This document shows positions 33,808 to 41,732 of a stretch of DNA of 64,000 nucleotides, piece after piece (position 1 is the stretch's first letter; each line of letters starts with the position of its first letter). A program made the position numbers and the translations under genes. Location of the stretch: positions 1-64,000 of IMG/VR virus record IMGVR_UViG_3300032223_001943. One strand, 5' to 3'. This DNA comes from a virus. The notes beneath the pieces were generated by a model. That model was not told where the DNA came from, did not search any database, and worked only from the letters and a program-made list of their open reading frames with translations.

Positions 33808-34947
33808 TCACTTCAATAATCTTTTAATTTTTTCAACTTCTTCATTTATATTTTTAGAATATATATTTTTTATTCCAGGAATATCCCCCTTATCATATAT
33901 ATTCTTTATTGAAGTGTCATCATTTTTTTTATATACATTTTTAATCGGAGGGATGTCACCTTTATCGTATATATTCTTAATTGTTGAATCATTTTTAGTT
34001 GGTGTTTTTTGTTTTTCTTCTTTTTTAAACCATCTTCTTAAGTCCCCACCATCTACTTCAATAACAATTTTTTTAGTTGCTGTATAACCAATAATTTCAC
34101 CACGTCCTAAAGTTGACCCTTCACTAACTTTTATATTTGTTAAGTTTTTTATGGTTATATTAAATTGTTCATATTTCTGAGTGATTGTTAATACAATACT
34201 ATCTTGTTTTTTTTCAATAACTTCAGCATTATATGGTGAAACAACTTTTGAATTGGGTTCAACCCTTAACCCAACAATTTGTTTTGATAATGAAGTTATT
34301 TCAGTATATGATACTGGTTTTGTAAATTCATCGTATCTGATTGATTCGGTTAGAACTCTTGATAATCTTCGAAATCTATTAACTTCTTCGTTTATCCCCA
34401 TCGTATTTAATCCTTTTTTTAATGGTGATAATAAAGTATTCCAGGTAATATCCCCACTTTTAGTATCAGTTGTGGATGTACTTGCCCCCGTTGATGTTGA
34501 CACACCACCCCCACTTTTTCTAGAAATATGAATATGGTTATCGTGTCCTGGGGAACCAAAAGTTAAAACCGCTTTATCATTACCGGATTCTTGATTTTGA
34601 ATGTAACCCATATTAACAAGTTCATTTACGAATTTCATAATTCCATCGTAAATACCCAACGATCTTGCTTGTTGTTCACCACCAGAAAAACCTTTACCAT
34701 TAACCATCGCAATATCCACAGCGTTCCCTTGTTCGTGTCTTGAACCTTTATCATGACCACTAACAGCGGTAGTTATGGTAACCTTAATACCTGCTTGTGT
34801 TGCCGCTTTATCAACATCCGCCAATAGGGATGGGTTAATAAGATCTTTTGTTGGTGTTGAACTACCAACAACTTTATCCTTAAAATCGGTGTTTTTATAT
34901 AAAGACGGGTTAACCGCTTGAACATCTTCGTTGAAATTTTTCTTCAT
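33808..34947 (-). CDS. M15-type peptidase with degenerate M23-like domain and C-terminal repeats
   Basis: 379 aa. Residues about 40-145: GSRHEQGNAVDIAM and GHDNHIHIS supply the S-x-H...G-x-x-x-D and H-x-H zinc motifs of M15/VanY-like L,D- or D,D-carboxypeptidases. Residues about 215-300 look like a beta-rich M23/lipoyl-like fold (VVSPYNAEVIEKKQDSIVLT, GRGEIIGYTATKKI) without the catalytic His set. The C-terminus has IKNIYDKGDIP repeated with variants. MGINEEVNRFRRLSRVLTES and NINEEVEKIKRLLK are I-x-E words suggesting virion processing. Probably a virion-associated murein hydrolase. Confidence 0.7.
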   Translation of the reverse strand: MKKNFNEDVQAVNPSLYKNTDFKDKVVGSSTPTKDLINPSLLADVDKAATQAGIKVTITTAVSGHDKGSRHEQGNAVDIAMVNGKGFSGGEQQARSLGIYDGIMKFVNELVNMGYIQNQESGNDKAVLTFGSPGHDNHIHISRKSGGGVSTSTGASTSTTDTKSGDITWNTLLSPLKKGLNTMGINEEVNRFRRLSRVLTESIRYDEFTKPVSYTEITSLSKQIVGLRVEPNSKVVSPYNAEVIEKKQDSIVLTITQKYEQFNITIKNLTNIKVSEGSTLGRGEIIGYTATKKIVIEVDGGDLRRWFKKEEKQKTPTKNDSTIKNIYDKGDIPPIKNVYKKNDDTSIKNIYDKGDIPGIKNIYSKNINEEVEKIKRLLK

Positions 34948-34950
34948 ACA

Positions 34951-34958
34951 AATAAATA
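34951..34958 (-). promoter_or_regulatory. Late-type motif TATTTATT before the M15-type gene
   Basis: GATATTTATTTG, 3 nt before the ATG. Confidence 0.4.
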
Positions 34959-34972
34959 TCTTTATAATATAA

Positions 34973-34998
34973 AAAACCCACCTTTATAAGATGGGTTT
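34973..34998 (-). terminator. Terminator after the 35003-35353 gene
   Basis: AAACCCA/TGGGTTT stem; T run on the minus strand. Confidence 0.7.
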
Positions 34999-35002
34999 AA
35001 TT

Positions 35003-35353
35003 TTATATTTCCGAATCATCAATCCGTTTAACCATTTCGGATTTGGTATAAACTTCTTCACCGGTATCGAATTTCAATAATAAATCTAAGGTTATTTCCG
35101 TATCCAATAATTCCTCCAAATACCTATGATTGCAGTCGGTATCAATCACAATTGCTGTTTGTTTGAATAAAGGATCGATTCCGGTATAATGGACTCCGGT
35201 ATTTTTTTCAACATTATACGACCCATCCCACACCAAAACACGATCCCCGATTTCTTTAACTCGGTCATCCTTATGTTGTCGTATATATTCCTGAACTTCA
35301 TCAATAAATTTTAATACTTCCGAAATGTTAATTTTATCTTTTTCTTCGTCCAT
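35003..35353 (-). CDS. Hypothetical protein
   Basis: 116 aa from Met at 35353 (frame open to 35377, which would overlap the preceding gene). Contains VKEIGDRVLVWDGSYNVEKN and IVIDTDCNHRYLEELLDTEI. A beta-rich, acidic protein found alongside small phage genes; no known function. It follows the 58-aa gene with 5 nt spacing. Confidence 0.65.
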   Translation of the reverse strand: MDEEKDKINISEVLKFIDEVQEYIRQHKDDRVKEIGDRVLVWDGSYNVEKNTGVHYTGIDPLFKQTAIVIDTDCNHRYLEELLDTEITLDLLLKFDTGEEVYTKSEMVKRIDDSEI

Positions 35354-35358
35354 GACTT

Positions 35359-35535
35359 TTATTTTTCTAATAAACAACTAAATTCATTGAGAATATTATC
35401 ATCAATATCTTTTACAATAACTGTTAAGTTATTTCCATCTGTTTTGAAATGGATTGAACCATTCCCTAGATCAACCGATCCGTCTTTTGGACCGATTGTT
35501 GTTTTTGTGTTATTTTTAATATCCCAATAATTCAT
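35359..35535 (-). CDS. Small hypothetical protein (58 aa)
   Basis: MNYWDIKNNTKTTIGPKDGS, then VDLGNGSIHFKTDGNNLTVI, ending EFSCLLEK. Supported by a TATATTTG box exactly 4 nt before the ATG. No family recognised. Confidence 0.65.
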   Translation of the reverse strand: MNYWDIKNNTKTTIGPKDGSVDLGNGSIHFKTDGNNLTVIVKDIDDNILNEFSCLLEK

Positions 35536-35539
35536 AATC

Positions 35540-35547
35540 CAAATATA
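35540..35547 (-). promoter_or_regulatory. TATATTTG promoter box, 4 nt before ATG
   Basis: Minus-strand TATATTTG-GATT-ATG for the 58-aa gene. Confidence 0.6.
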
Positions 35548-35553
35548 TATAAT

Positions 35554-36396
35554 TTATCTTATTCCACCAAATATATGTGCGATAACATCAACTGTCCAAC
35601 CATCACCTAATACACACGCCGCATCATTTCTTGACACCATTGATGTATAATCCATTGGCATAGTTTGTGCTCGTTCCATTTCTCGGTGTGTCATATATCT
35701 AACATCACCTTCTTCGGCCAATCCATAATCTTCTTTTAATTTATTATATGTTTCTTCATCCCTAAAAATAACTTGCCAAAACCCATATAAAAAATATCTT
35801 CTAGCGATTTTAACTGGGTTCTTTAAAGGTCTAGAATACGATTCTAATAAACATAAACCTTTTTCTCGATCAACATAACCATTATCAATAATATCACCCA
35901 ACTTAACACCTTTATCTTTTGGTAAACCATCGAATGGAATATTCGTCCAATAAAAACGATCACGCATCGCACCGCTAACTAATGAACTATTTATCCTAAC
36001 TGGTTGTACCCCCAATTCTTCACTAATCAAGTCTTGCCATTCTTTTTTCATTCTAACATTTTCCAACAAGAAATAGGTTGGTTTAACTTCTCGTAAAACT
36101 CTAATGTACTCCCAAAATAATCCGGATTTTTCACCATCAACACCTTTTTGTACTTTATTCGCCCTACTGAAATCTTGACAAGGTGAACCACCAAATAATA
36201 AATCTATTTTTGGTAAATCATCACCCTTCAATTCTTTTATATCACCCAACTGAATCGTATTTGGATAATTATGTTGTGTGATGTTAATGGCGTGTGGTTT
36301 TATTTCCGACGCATAATATTTATCGTACTCTACGCCAGCACGATTGAGGGCAACTTGACCACAAGAAATACCATCAAAAAGACTTAATACATTCAT
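35554..36396 (-). CDS. dcm: DNA (cytosine-5) methyltransferase
   Basis: 280 aa. Motif I VLSLFDGISCGQVALNRAG, motif IV GGSPCQDFS with the catalytic Cys, motif VI FLLENV, motif VIII RDRFYWTN, motifs IX-X MERAQTMPMDYT and VLGDGWTVDVIAHIF. The order and the short target-recognition region are those of compact phage C5 methyltransferases of the DNMT3-like type. It modifies host or phage DNA, most likely against host restriction; no cognate nuclease is nearby. A TATATTTT box lies 4 nt before the ATG. Confidence 0.92.
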   Translation of the reverse strand: MNVLSLFDGISCGQVALNRAGVEYDKYYASEIKPHAINITQHNYPNTIQLGDIKELKGDDLPKIDLLFGGSPCQDFSRANKVQKGVDGEKSGLFWEYIRVLREVKPTYFLLENVRMKKEWQDLISEELGVQPVRINSSLVSGAMRDRFYWTNIPFDGLPKDKGVKLGDIIDNGYVDREKGLCLLESYSRPLKNPVKIARRYFLYGFWQVIFRDEETYNKLKEDYGLAEEGDVRYMTHREMERAQTMPMDYTSMVSRNDAACVLGDGWTVDVIAHIFGGIR

Positions 36397-36413
36397 TGTA
36401 AAAATATAAGATA

Positions 36414-37361
36414 TTACTTAAAGTTATCAATAATGATTTTAACAATTTCACCCCCAATTCTACCTTGAGCTTCATTTGTCGCGGCACCGATATGGGGTGT
36501 TGAAATTATTTTGGGGTGGGATAATAAATCCTTATTTGGATTTGGTTCATTTTCAAAAACATCTAATCCTGCTGAAAATACTTTATCGTTATCCAAATTT
36601 TTGATTAATTCTTCTTCATCAATAACTCCACCCCTTGAAGTGTTAATTAATATAACGTCATCCTTCATTAATTCGAATTCAGATTTACCAATAACCGGTT
36701 TATTTCCTTCTTGTTTTGGTACATGTACCGAAATATAATCACAAATTGGTAGTATTTCATTAATATCAGTTTTAACGTCAATATAAGTCGTTAATTTATG
36801 TTTATCACTTGATATGGACACACCAACCGTTTTTTCTTCAATATCAATTGCAACAACATCCATTCCAACACCAATTGCGTATGACGCTAAAGTTTGACCA
36901 ATTCTTCCAAAACCAATTATTCCCAATGTTTTACCCCTCAATTCAATCCCTGAACCATATTCTTTTTTAAGTTTATTAAAATCACCAGATTCAATATTTC
37001 TAGATGAACTACCAATAAACCTTGAAGTACTAAACATTAATCCAATAACAAGTTCCGCAACGGATTGGGAAGATGACGCTGGTGTGTTAAATACAAATAT
37101 CCCCTTTTCCCTTGCGTAGTTAACATCAATATTATCCATACCAACACCACCCCTTCCGATGAATTTAATCCCTGGACAATTGTCAATAATATCTTGTCTA
37201 ATTTTTGTGGCACTTCTAACTAAAATACCTTCATAATTTTCTTTATTGATAACCTCAATTAAATCTTCTTGATTTACTTTTTCGGTGATAACAATAAAAC
37301 CTTCTTTTTCTAATTCTAGTTTTGATTCACTAGAAATTCCGTCATTTGCTAATATTTTCAT
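36414..37361 (-). CDS. serA: D-3-phosphoglycerate dehydrogenase-like 2-hydroxyacid dehydrogenase
   Basis: 315 aa. NAD-binding GIIGFGRIGQTLASYAIGVG; catalytic Arg in NTSRGGVIDEEEL, Glu in DVFENEPNP, His in STPHIGAATNEA. The N-terminal ILVRSATKI and GRGGVGMDNID match SerA. The regulatory ACT domain is absent, giving a minimal, probably unregulated enzyme. It would oxidise 3-phosphoglycerate to start serine synthesis. It overlaps the HD gene by 20 nt in the same operon, followed by the methyltransferase gene. Confidence 0.88.
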   Translation of the reverse strand: MKILANDGISSESKLELEKEGFIVITEKVNQEDLIEVINKENYEGILVRSATKIRQDIIDNCPGIKFIGRGGVGMDNIDVNYAREKGIFVFNTPASSSQSVAELVIGLMFSTSRFIGSSSRNIESGDFNKLKKEYGSGIELRGKTLGIIGFGRIGQTLASYAIGVGMDVVAIDIEEKTVGVSISSDKHKLTTYIDVKTDINEILPICDYISVHVPKQEGNKPVIGKSEFELMKDDVILINTSRGGVIDEEELIKNLDNDKVFSAGLDVFENEPNPNKDLLSHPKIISTPHIGAATNEAQGRIGGEIVKIIIDNFK

Positions 37362-37779
37362 TTAATACTTTTTTTAATTCATTATATGCTTTATGATATT
37401 TTTGTAAACGTTCAAAATCTTTTGATGTTAATTCTTTTAATCTGGTGATGTTCATATTATCTTCCAGATCCGATATTTTAACTACCAACGATAATGAATT
37501 GTTTTTAACTCGGTTTAGATAATCACTATATTTTTCCCCCTTTATTTTGGTTAAACAAACCACCGCGTCAACAATATTCGTTGGAAATTCTAACCTTAAA
37601 TCATCTTCCGTCCATTCTTCACAATCCTCCAATAAATCATGGAGTAAACCAACAACTATTTCATCTGTCTTTTCTAATTTACCACTAACCCTAATTAAGT
37701 GGTGAAGATAAGGATGACCACCCTTATCCACTTTATCGTGAAACGCTTGTTCAACTATTTTAATCGCCTTATCAATCAT
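37342..37779 (-). CDS. HD-domain hydrolase, SpoT/MESH1-like
   Basis: 145 aa. HPYLHHLIRVSG, then VGLLHDLLEDCEEW (HD-ED), and VVKISDLEDNMN provide the metal and substrate motifs of (p)ppGpp hydrolases of the RelA/SpoT HD type; length suits a single-domain enzyme. Likely role: removal of the starvation alarmone, keeping host translation and transcription active. Other HD nucleotide hydrolases cannot be excluded. It overlaps serA and follows the cREC gene by 3 nt. Confidence 0.8.
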   Translation of the reverse strand: MIDKAIKIVEQAFHDKVDKGGHPYLHHLIRVSGKLEKTDEIVVGLLHDLLEDCEEWTEDDLRLEFPTNIVDAVVCLTKIKGEKYSDYLNRVKNNSLSLVVKISDLEDNMNITRLKELTSKDFERLQKYHKAYNELKKVLNENISK

Positions 37780-37782
37780 AAT

Positions 37783-38238
37783 TTATACTGTATGTTCGAT
37801 TTGTATTCTAACACAAGTTTGTTTTTGACCTTCGTTCTTTAAGAAATTGTTAATATAACCACAGATATTACCCGAGCCGACTGGATTATGTGAGTGAACA
37901 ACAACTTCAGGAAATTTAATTGGTGTTTGTTTTTTTTCCGAACGAGTCATTTCAATTCTATCTGGGTTTTTATTATAGAATTCATCTACCAACCATTTAG
38001 CAACATCATACCCAGTTTTTTCCTCAATGTTATTATAATCTATAGTATAGTTTTTAATAGTGTTACTAAAGTATTCCTTCATAGCAGTATCACCCAAATC
38101 ATGATCCAACGATATTAAAGAAATGTTTTCAATACCTAACTTTTGAACTAGGTTAACACACTCGTGGAAATTTCTAACCACCAACCAATCTTTTTCAACT
38201 GGTGTACGTAGGTCATCTAAATAAATTTTCGATTTCAT
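37783..38238 (-). CDS. Cyclic-phosphate-processing receiver (cREC) domain protein
   Basis: 151 aa. KIYLDDLRTPVEKDWLVVRN, SLISLDHDLGD, TGYDVAKWLVDEF and VVVHSHNPVGSGNI match the cREC family, a receiver-like domain predicted to bind RNA cyclic-phosphate ends and often linked to RNA repair. First gene of the cREC-HD-serA-dcm operon; a TACATTTG box lies 19 nt upstream. Confidence 0.82.
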   Translation of the reverse strand: MKSKIYLDDLRTPVEKDWLVVRNFHECVNLVQKLGIENISLISLDHDLGDTAMKEYFSNTIKNYTIDYNNIEEKTGYDVAKWLVDEFYNKNPDRIEMTRSEKKQTPIKFPEVVVHSHNPVGSGNICGYINNFLKNEGQKQTCVRIQIEHTV

Positions 38239-38257
38239 AATTTTCGTTTTATACGAA

Positions 38258-38265
38258 CAAATGTA
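38258..38265 (-). promoter_or_regulatory. TACATTTG promoter box of the cREC-HD-serA operon
   Basis: Fits TAnnTTTG on the minus strand, 19 nt before the ATG at 38238. Confidence 0.5.
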
Positions 38266-38279
38266 GTAAAAATAATTAA

Positions 38280-38312
38280 ATAAAAAAATCCGAACTATTA
38301 ATTCGGATTTAA
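38280..38312 (-). terminator. Terminator downstream of tRNA-Ser
   Basis: AAATCCGAA/TTCGGATTT stem with a 6-nt loop, followed by a T run on the minus strand. Confidence 0.85.
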
Positions 38313-38335
38313 TTGTACGTAATGATACGTACTTG

Positions 38336-38422
38336 AGGAAAAGGAGGGATTTGAACCCCCGGAACCCTTTCAGGTTCGCGGCTTTTCAAGAGCCGTGCAA
38401 TCAACCACTCTGCCACTTTTCC
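38336..38422 (-). tRNA. tRNA-Ser (anticodon UGA)
   Basis: 87 nt, class II. Acceptor GGAAAAG pairs with CTTTTCC (7 bp). The D arm starts TGGCAGAGTGGTTGATTGC, the anticodon loop is in GGCTCTTGAAAAGCC (UGA), there is a long variable arm (CCTGAAAGGG) and a T arm GGGGGTTCAAATCCCTCC. CCA is not encoded. Decodes UCA, a frequent serine codon in AT-rich genes. Confidence 0.95.
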
Positions 38423-38452
38423 TTAATATTATAACATTAAATATAACAATTT

Positions 38453-38998
38453 TTATTTTTTTATCAATACATATAAATTATTTGTACCATATTCGGTGGG
38501 GGAATTAACATTAATCTTAATCATTTCATCATTCAATTTCCCTGACTTAAACATCTTCCTAGATAATACCAAACATCCTTTTGGGATTTTAGCATATATC
38601 ATTTCATCAATATTCGTTGGAAATAGTGTGTTGTCGGTATATATTACGGTGGCATCACTTATATCAACATTTACGAAATTATCATTAATGAATTCAATGT
38701 TATTACCAGGACTAATACCAACCGAATAATTATATCGTTCAACACTATATTCAATACCACAAGATTTTTTAAGATTACATCTTAAACCAATATGAATAAC
38801 TAGTTTACCTAAACCTGAACCTAGATCATAAAATACTGTGTTTTCATTAAAATAATCCTTGAAGGTTTTAATTATTTCTTCAACGGAGTCATATCCAATT
38901 TCACCATAACCTTCAGCCCCTACAACAGCTCGGTTAAACTCGGTTTTATTATAAACTTGTTTATTATTATTCCGATATAGTAGTTGAATTTCGTTCAT
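38453..38998 (-). CDS. SAM-dependent methyltransferase (DOT1-like fold)
   Basis: 181 aa. FYDLGSGLGKLVIHIGLRC is the SAM-binding motif I (D-x-G-S-G-x-G-K, as in DOT1-type enzymes); CGIEYSVERY is motif II; VIYTDNTLF and IYAKIPKGCLVLSRKMF are the later strands. The target could be a protein lysine or another nucleophile; not predictable. Co-directional with tRNA-Ser, 30 nt downstream. Confidence 0.82.
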   Translation of the reverse strand: MNEIQLLYRNNNKQVYNKTEFNRAVVGAEGYGEIGYDSVEEIIKTFKDYFNENTVFYDLGSGLGKLVIHIGLRCNLKKSCGIEYSVERYNYSVGISPGNNIEFINDNFVNVDISDATVIYTDNTLFPTNIDEMIYAKIPKGCLVLSRKMFKSGKLNDEMIKINVNSPTEYGTNNLYVLIKK

Positions 38999-39119
38999 TT
39001 TTGATTCTACTAATTAATTGTTTAATTATTTTTAATCTAATCTTAAATAAAATTGGATTCATTTTAAGATTTTCTCGACTGGAAGGACATGTACCTTTTA
39101 TTATTTGCTTATTTTTCAT
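38967..39119 (-). CDS. Possible small basic protein (50 aa)
   Basis: MKNKQIIKGTCPSSRENLKM, then Lys/Ile-rich. It overlaps the methyltransferase start by 32 nt in another frame. Weak case: no promoter box and no family. Confidence 0.3.
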   Translation of the reverse strand: MKNKQIIKGTCPSSRENLKMNPILFKIRLKIIKQLISRIKNERNSTTISE

Positions 39120-39140
39120 TTCTTAAATTGGTTAGATAAA

Positions 39141-39172
39141 AAACCCCCATCTTATTCAAACGGGGGAATTTA
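39141..39172. terminator. Bidirectional terminator-like hairpin
   Basis: CCCCC/GGGGG 5-bp GC stem with a 14-nt loop, A and T tracts on both sides. It separates the methyltransferase unit from the two small genes at 39277-39557. Confidence 0.6.
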
Positions 39173-39276
39173 AAAAAAATATTACGACGGTTTAACGAGA
39201 CTTTATTGAACCAAATATATTTATTTGGTTAAAATCAATTCATTACAATTATAAATATACATAAAATAACTTAAAG

Positions 39277-39378
39277 TCATTTTTTTAATGAAATATAACT
39301 ATCAAACTCGTACAGATATTGTAAATATTCTGGTGAATTGATAAATTCTTCATGTAGTTGTTGATGAATATCGCCCAT
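39277..39378 (-). CDS. Small hypothetical protein (33 aa)
   Basis: MGDIHQQLHEEFINSPEYLQ, ending SYISLKK. It starts 3 nt after the stop of the 58-aa gene upstream, so probably translationally coupled. No family. Confidence 0.45.
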   Translation of the reverse strand: MGDIHQQLHEEFINSPEYLQYLYEFDSYISLKK

Positions 39379-39380
39379 AA

Positions 39381-39557
39381 CTATATTTTTTTAACTGAAT
39401 AAATATGTCCAGAATCTGAATTGGTTTCAAACGCATCTTTAATACCCATTGCAGATTCAAAATCATTAAATTCCCAGATTTCAGATTGGGAGTTCAATAA
39501 AATCACCGGTAATACTTTACCATTTTTCTTCTTAACATTTTTCACTATTACAAACAT
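39381..39557 (-). CDS. Small hypothetical protein (58 aa)
   Basis: MFVIVKNVKKKNGKVLPVIL, then NSQSEIWEFNDFESAMGIKD and a short tail. The TATATTTG box at 39576-39583 supports it. No family. Confidence 0.6.
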   Translation of the reverse strand: MFVIVKNVKKKNGKVLPVILLNSQSEIWEFNDFESAMGIKDAFETNSDSGHIYSVKKI

Positions 39558-39575
39558 AACCTTTAATTTTTTCTA

Positions 39576-39583
39576 CAAATATA
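39576..39583 (-). promoter_or_regulatory. TATATTTG promoter box for the 39381-39557 gene
   Basis: Exact box on the minus strand, 18 nt before the ATG. Confidence 0.5.
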
Positions 39584-39655
39584 ACTATTTTTTTCTAATA
39601 TCCTAACTTGTTTTTAGATAAATAAAAATTTATATTTTTTAATATCAAGATAAAC

Positions 39656-39730
39656 ATGGACAACGTTTTAGTATTTAATCCTGAAGTGTATCGGATTTTT
39701 GAAGAATTCAAAAAAGAAATATATTTATAG
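39656..39730 (+). CDS. Possible 24-aa peptide
   Basis: MDNVLVFNPEVYRIFEEFKK then EIYL. Its last codons overlap the late-type box at 39722-39729. Weak; may be chance. Confidence 0.25.
   Translation: MDNVLVFNPEVYRIFEEFKKEIYL
39722..39729 (+). promoter_or_regulatory. Late-type motif TATTTATA before the 39743 gene
   Basis: ATATATTTATAGTT, 13 nt before the ATG. Confidence 0.45.
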
Positions 39731-39742
39731 TTAAAATAGAAT

Positions 39743-40132
39743 ATGGCTAAGATTGTTAAATTAACAGAATCCGATATAAAAAGATTGGTTAATAAAGTTA
39801 TAGAAGAAAAAGAAATTGAAGAAGGTATTTTTGATCCAATTAAGGATGTTTATCACGGGGTTAGAGGTTTAGTTCGTGGGCAAGGATATAATTATTCCAA
39901 ATATACCAGTTCACTACAAAATTTGGTGAAGGATCTTCAACGTCTGGATAAACCAAATCATAAAATAATGGAAGAATTGAGCAAACTACGAACTAAAGTA
40001 GATGGTAGTAATATGCCGATGGAACGTAAAAATGAATTGTTACGTAATATCGATGGGGCTATTCGTTATTTCAAAGTTTATGCGGATTTTATAAAACGAA
40101 TTGATGATTTAACTACAAATACATTGAAATAA
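39743..40132 (+). CDS. Probable virion-internal protein with N-terminal leader
   Basis: 129 aa. The leader MAKIVKLTESDIKRLVNKVI then EEKEIEEG matches the K-x-L-T-E-S-D-[IL]-x-x-[IL]-V-x-x-V-[IL]-x-E pattern I recall at the start of many Bacteroidota T4-like phage proteins. The rest is helical and basic (QNLVKDLQRLDKPNHKIMEE). It likely enters the prohead and is trimmed by the gp21-like protease at L-T-E or V-I-E-E. Confidence 0.65.
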   Translation: MAKIVKLTESDIKRLVNKVIEEKEIEEGIFDPIKDVYHGVRGLVRGQGYNYSKYTSSLQNLVKDLQRLDKPNHKIMEELSKLRTKVDGSNMPMERKNELLRNIDGAIRYFKVYADFIKRIDDLTTNTLK

Positions 40133-40161
40133 AAAAAGGGGTTGTTTAACCCCTTTTTTTA
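40132..40161. terminator. Bidirectional terminator
   Basis: AAAAAGGGGTT/AACCCCTTTTT stem with a 4-nt loop, between convergent genes. Confidence 0.88.
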
Positions 40162-40165
40162 TTTA

Positions 40166-41728
40166 TTAACTTAATGCTTTTTGTTTTATTGTGTCTAATT
40201 GTTTATCCATATTAAGACCAACTTTACTTAATGCTGGACAAATTAAAGAATTTATTTTTTCTTCAATATCGTGAATAAATTCCGTTTTAGTGAATGTTTC
40301 GGCCATTGTATTTCTAATAATATCAGCAAATGGTCCTGAAGCTTGTTTTTCAATCATGAATTTCCTAACAATACCTTCAGATACCGATTTAGCAATGAAA
40401 TCTGTTAAAAATTGACAATTTGTTAATTTACCTAAATCGGTATATGGTATATTACCTAAAGCGGTGATAACTATATTCCCAATAAATGTATCATTTTTAA
40501 GTCCGAATTTACTCAATAACCATTCAGCGAATTGTTCCTTAAAATAACTTAAAATACCCTCACCTGAACTACCGAACATACCTCTAATGAAATCGAATAA
40601 TCCTTCGTTGATAACTTCTGAATCAATTCCTTGTTGGTGTAGAATTGCTGTTTCAACGATAAGATCATTTACGAATTTAGTGATTTCTTTTTTTGTTTTA
40701 GGAGTTTCACCCTCAACTAGTAAATTAAATCTATTTTTAACTATTGTATTTTCAGTAATAACCTCTTTTTTCTTTTGAATTAAATTTTCTTTAATCACTT
40801 TACTCAATTTTTTATTTTCATTCATTGATTGTAAATTTTTAAGAAATTCACCTAAACCATATTTAGAATAATCTTGAAGTAAACTATCTAATTTTTCTTT
40901 AGTGTTACCACCAAACAACCCTAAATCAACTTTATGTTTTTGACACGCCCAAACCTGTCTTTTCAAGGTCATAAGATCTTTATCGTCGATATCCGATTGT
41001 TTATCAAGATAACTATATAAGGTTTCGATAGTTGTTTTACAAGCGTTTTTATCTTGTTCAGCTAGTTTTTGTGTTGGGTAAATGTATATAGGTTCACCAG
41101 TACCACCCAATTGTTTATAGAAGTTTTTATATTTACCCCCCATTATTTTGGTAATATCTACTCGTTCATCATATAATGAAGATGTTATCGCAGGTGTTGT
41201 TAAACTATAATCTATACTAGTTAACATTTGTTCAATTTCAGGTTGTTGCTCAATTTTAGTATTAATTGATGAAATTCTTTTATAGATGAATCGTTCCCCT
41301 GGTTTGAATAGTTTAGAATCTAAAGTCGATAAATCAACTTTATCATATTTACGACCAATTTCGTATGGTTCATCAACTGTTTTAACATATTCTTTATTAT
41401 TCTTAATAAGACCATCAATAAACTTATCTTGAGTATTACTTGTTGATGGTGATGTTTGACAAGACCAGAATTTTGAATTTCCATTAACTTGGTTCTTATA
41501 AACGCCATTAGTTTGTCCCGGTTCTGGTGCGTAAAACCAAACAATTTCACCTTTACTATTTTTACCAGTAATAACAAATTTACCTAACGATGTTTTTTTT
41601 GGTTGTTTACCACCATCAATAGTAAACCAAGTGTATTTTTCGTTTGAAAAACAACCATTATTAAATGATTGTTCCATATAACTTCTAGCGTCAAAATTTT
41701 GACTTTGTTCTTGTATATTCTTTTTCAT
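40166..41728 (-). CDS. Large probable virion protein
   Basis: 520 aa from Met at 41728, 4 nt past the upstream stop codon; the frame is open to 41761 inside that gene. N-terminal half: ENKYT-like CFSNEKYTWFTIDGGKQPKK, VITGKNSKGEIVWFYAPEPG. Middle: LSKVIKENLIQKKKEVITEN, an I-x-E-rich segment, then IVKNRFNLLVEGETPKTKKE. The C-terminal third (about 380-520) is hydrophobic/amphipathic (FIRGMFGSSGEGILSYFKEQ). It belongs with the two genes upstream as a three-gene late set. Possibly an ejected internal protein. Confidence 0.6.
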   Translation of the reverse strand: MKKNIQEQSQNFDARSYMEQSFNNGCFSNEKYTWFTIDGGKQPKKTSLGKFVITGKNSKGEIVWFYAPEPGQTNGVYKNQVNGNSKFWSCQTSPSTSNTQDKFIDGLIKNNKEYVKTVDEPYEIGRKYDKVDLSTLDSKLFKPGERFIYKRISSINTKIEQQPEIEQMLTSIDYSLTTPAITSSLYDERVDITKIMGGKYKNFYKQLGGTGEPIYIYPTQKLAEQDKNACKTTIETLYSYLDKQSDIDDKDLMTLKRQVWACQKHKVDLGLFGGNTKEKLDSLLQDYSKYGLGEFLKNLQSMNENKKLSKVIKENLIQKKKEVITENTIVKNRFNLLVEGETPKTKKEITKFVNDLIVETAILHQQGIDSEVINEGLFDFIRGMFGSSGEGILSYFKEQFAEWLLSKFGLKNDTFIGNIVITALGNIPYTDLGKLTNCQFLTDFIAKSVSEGIVRKFMIEKQASGPFADIIRNTMAETFTKTEFIHDIEEKINSLICPALSKVGLNMDKQLDTIKQKALS

Positions 41729-41732
41729 AATT

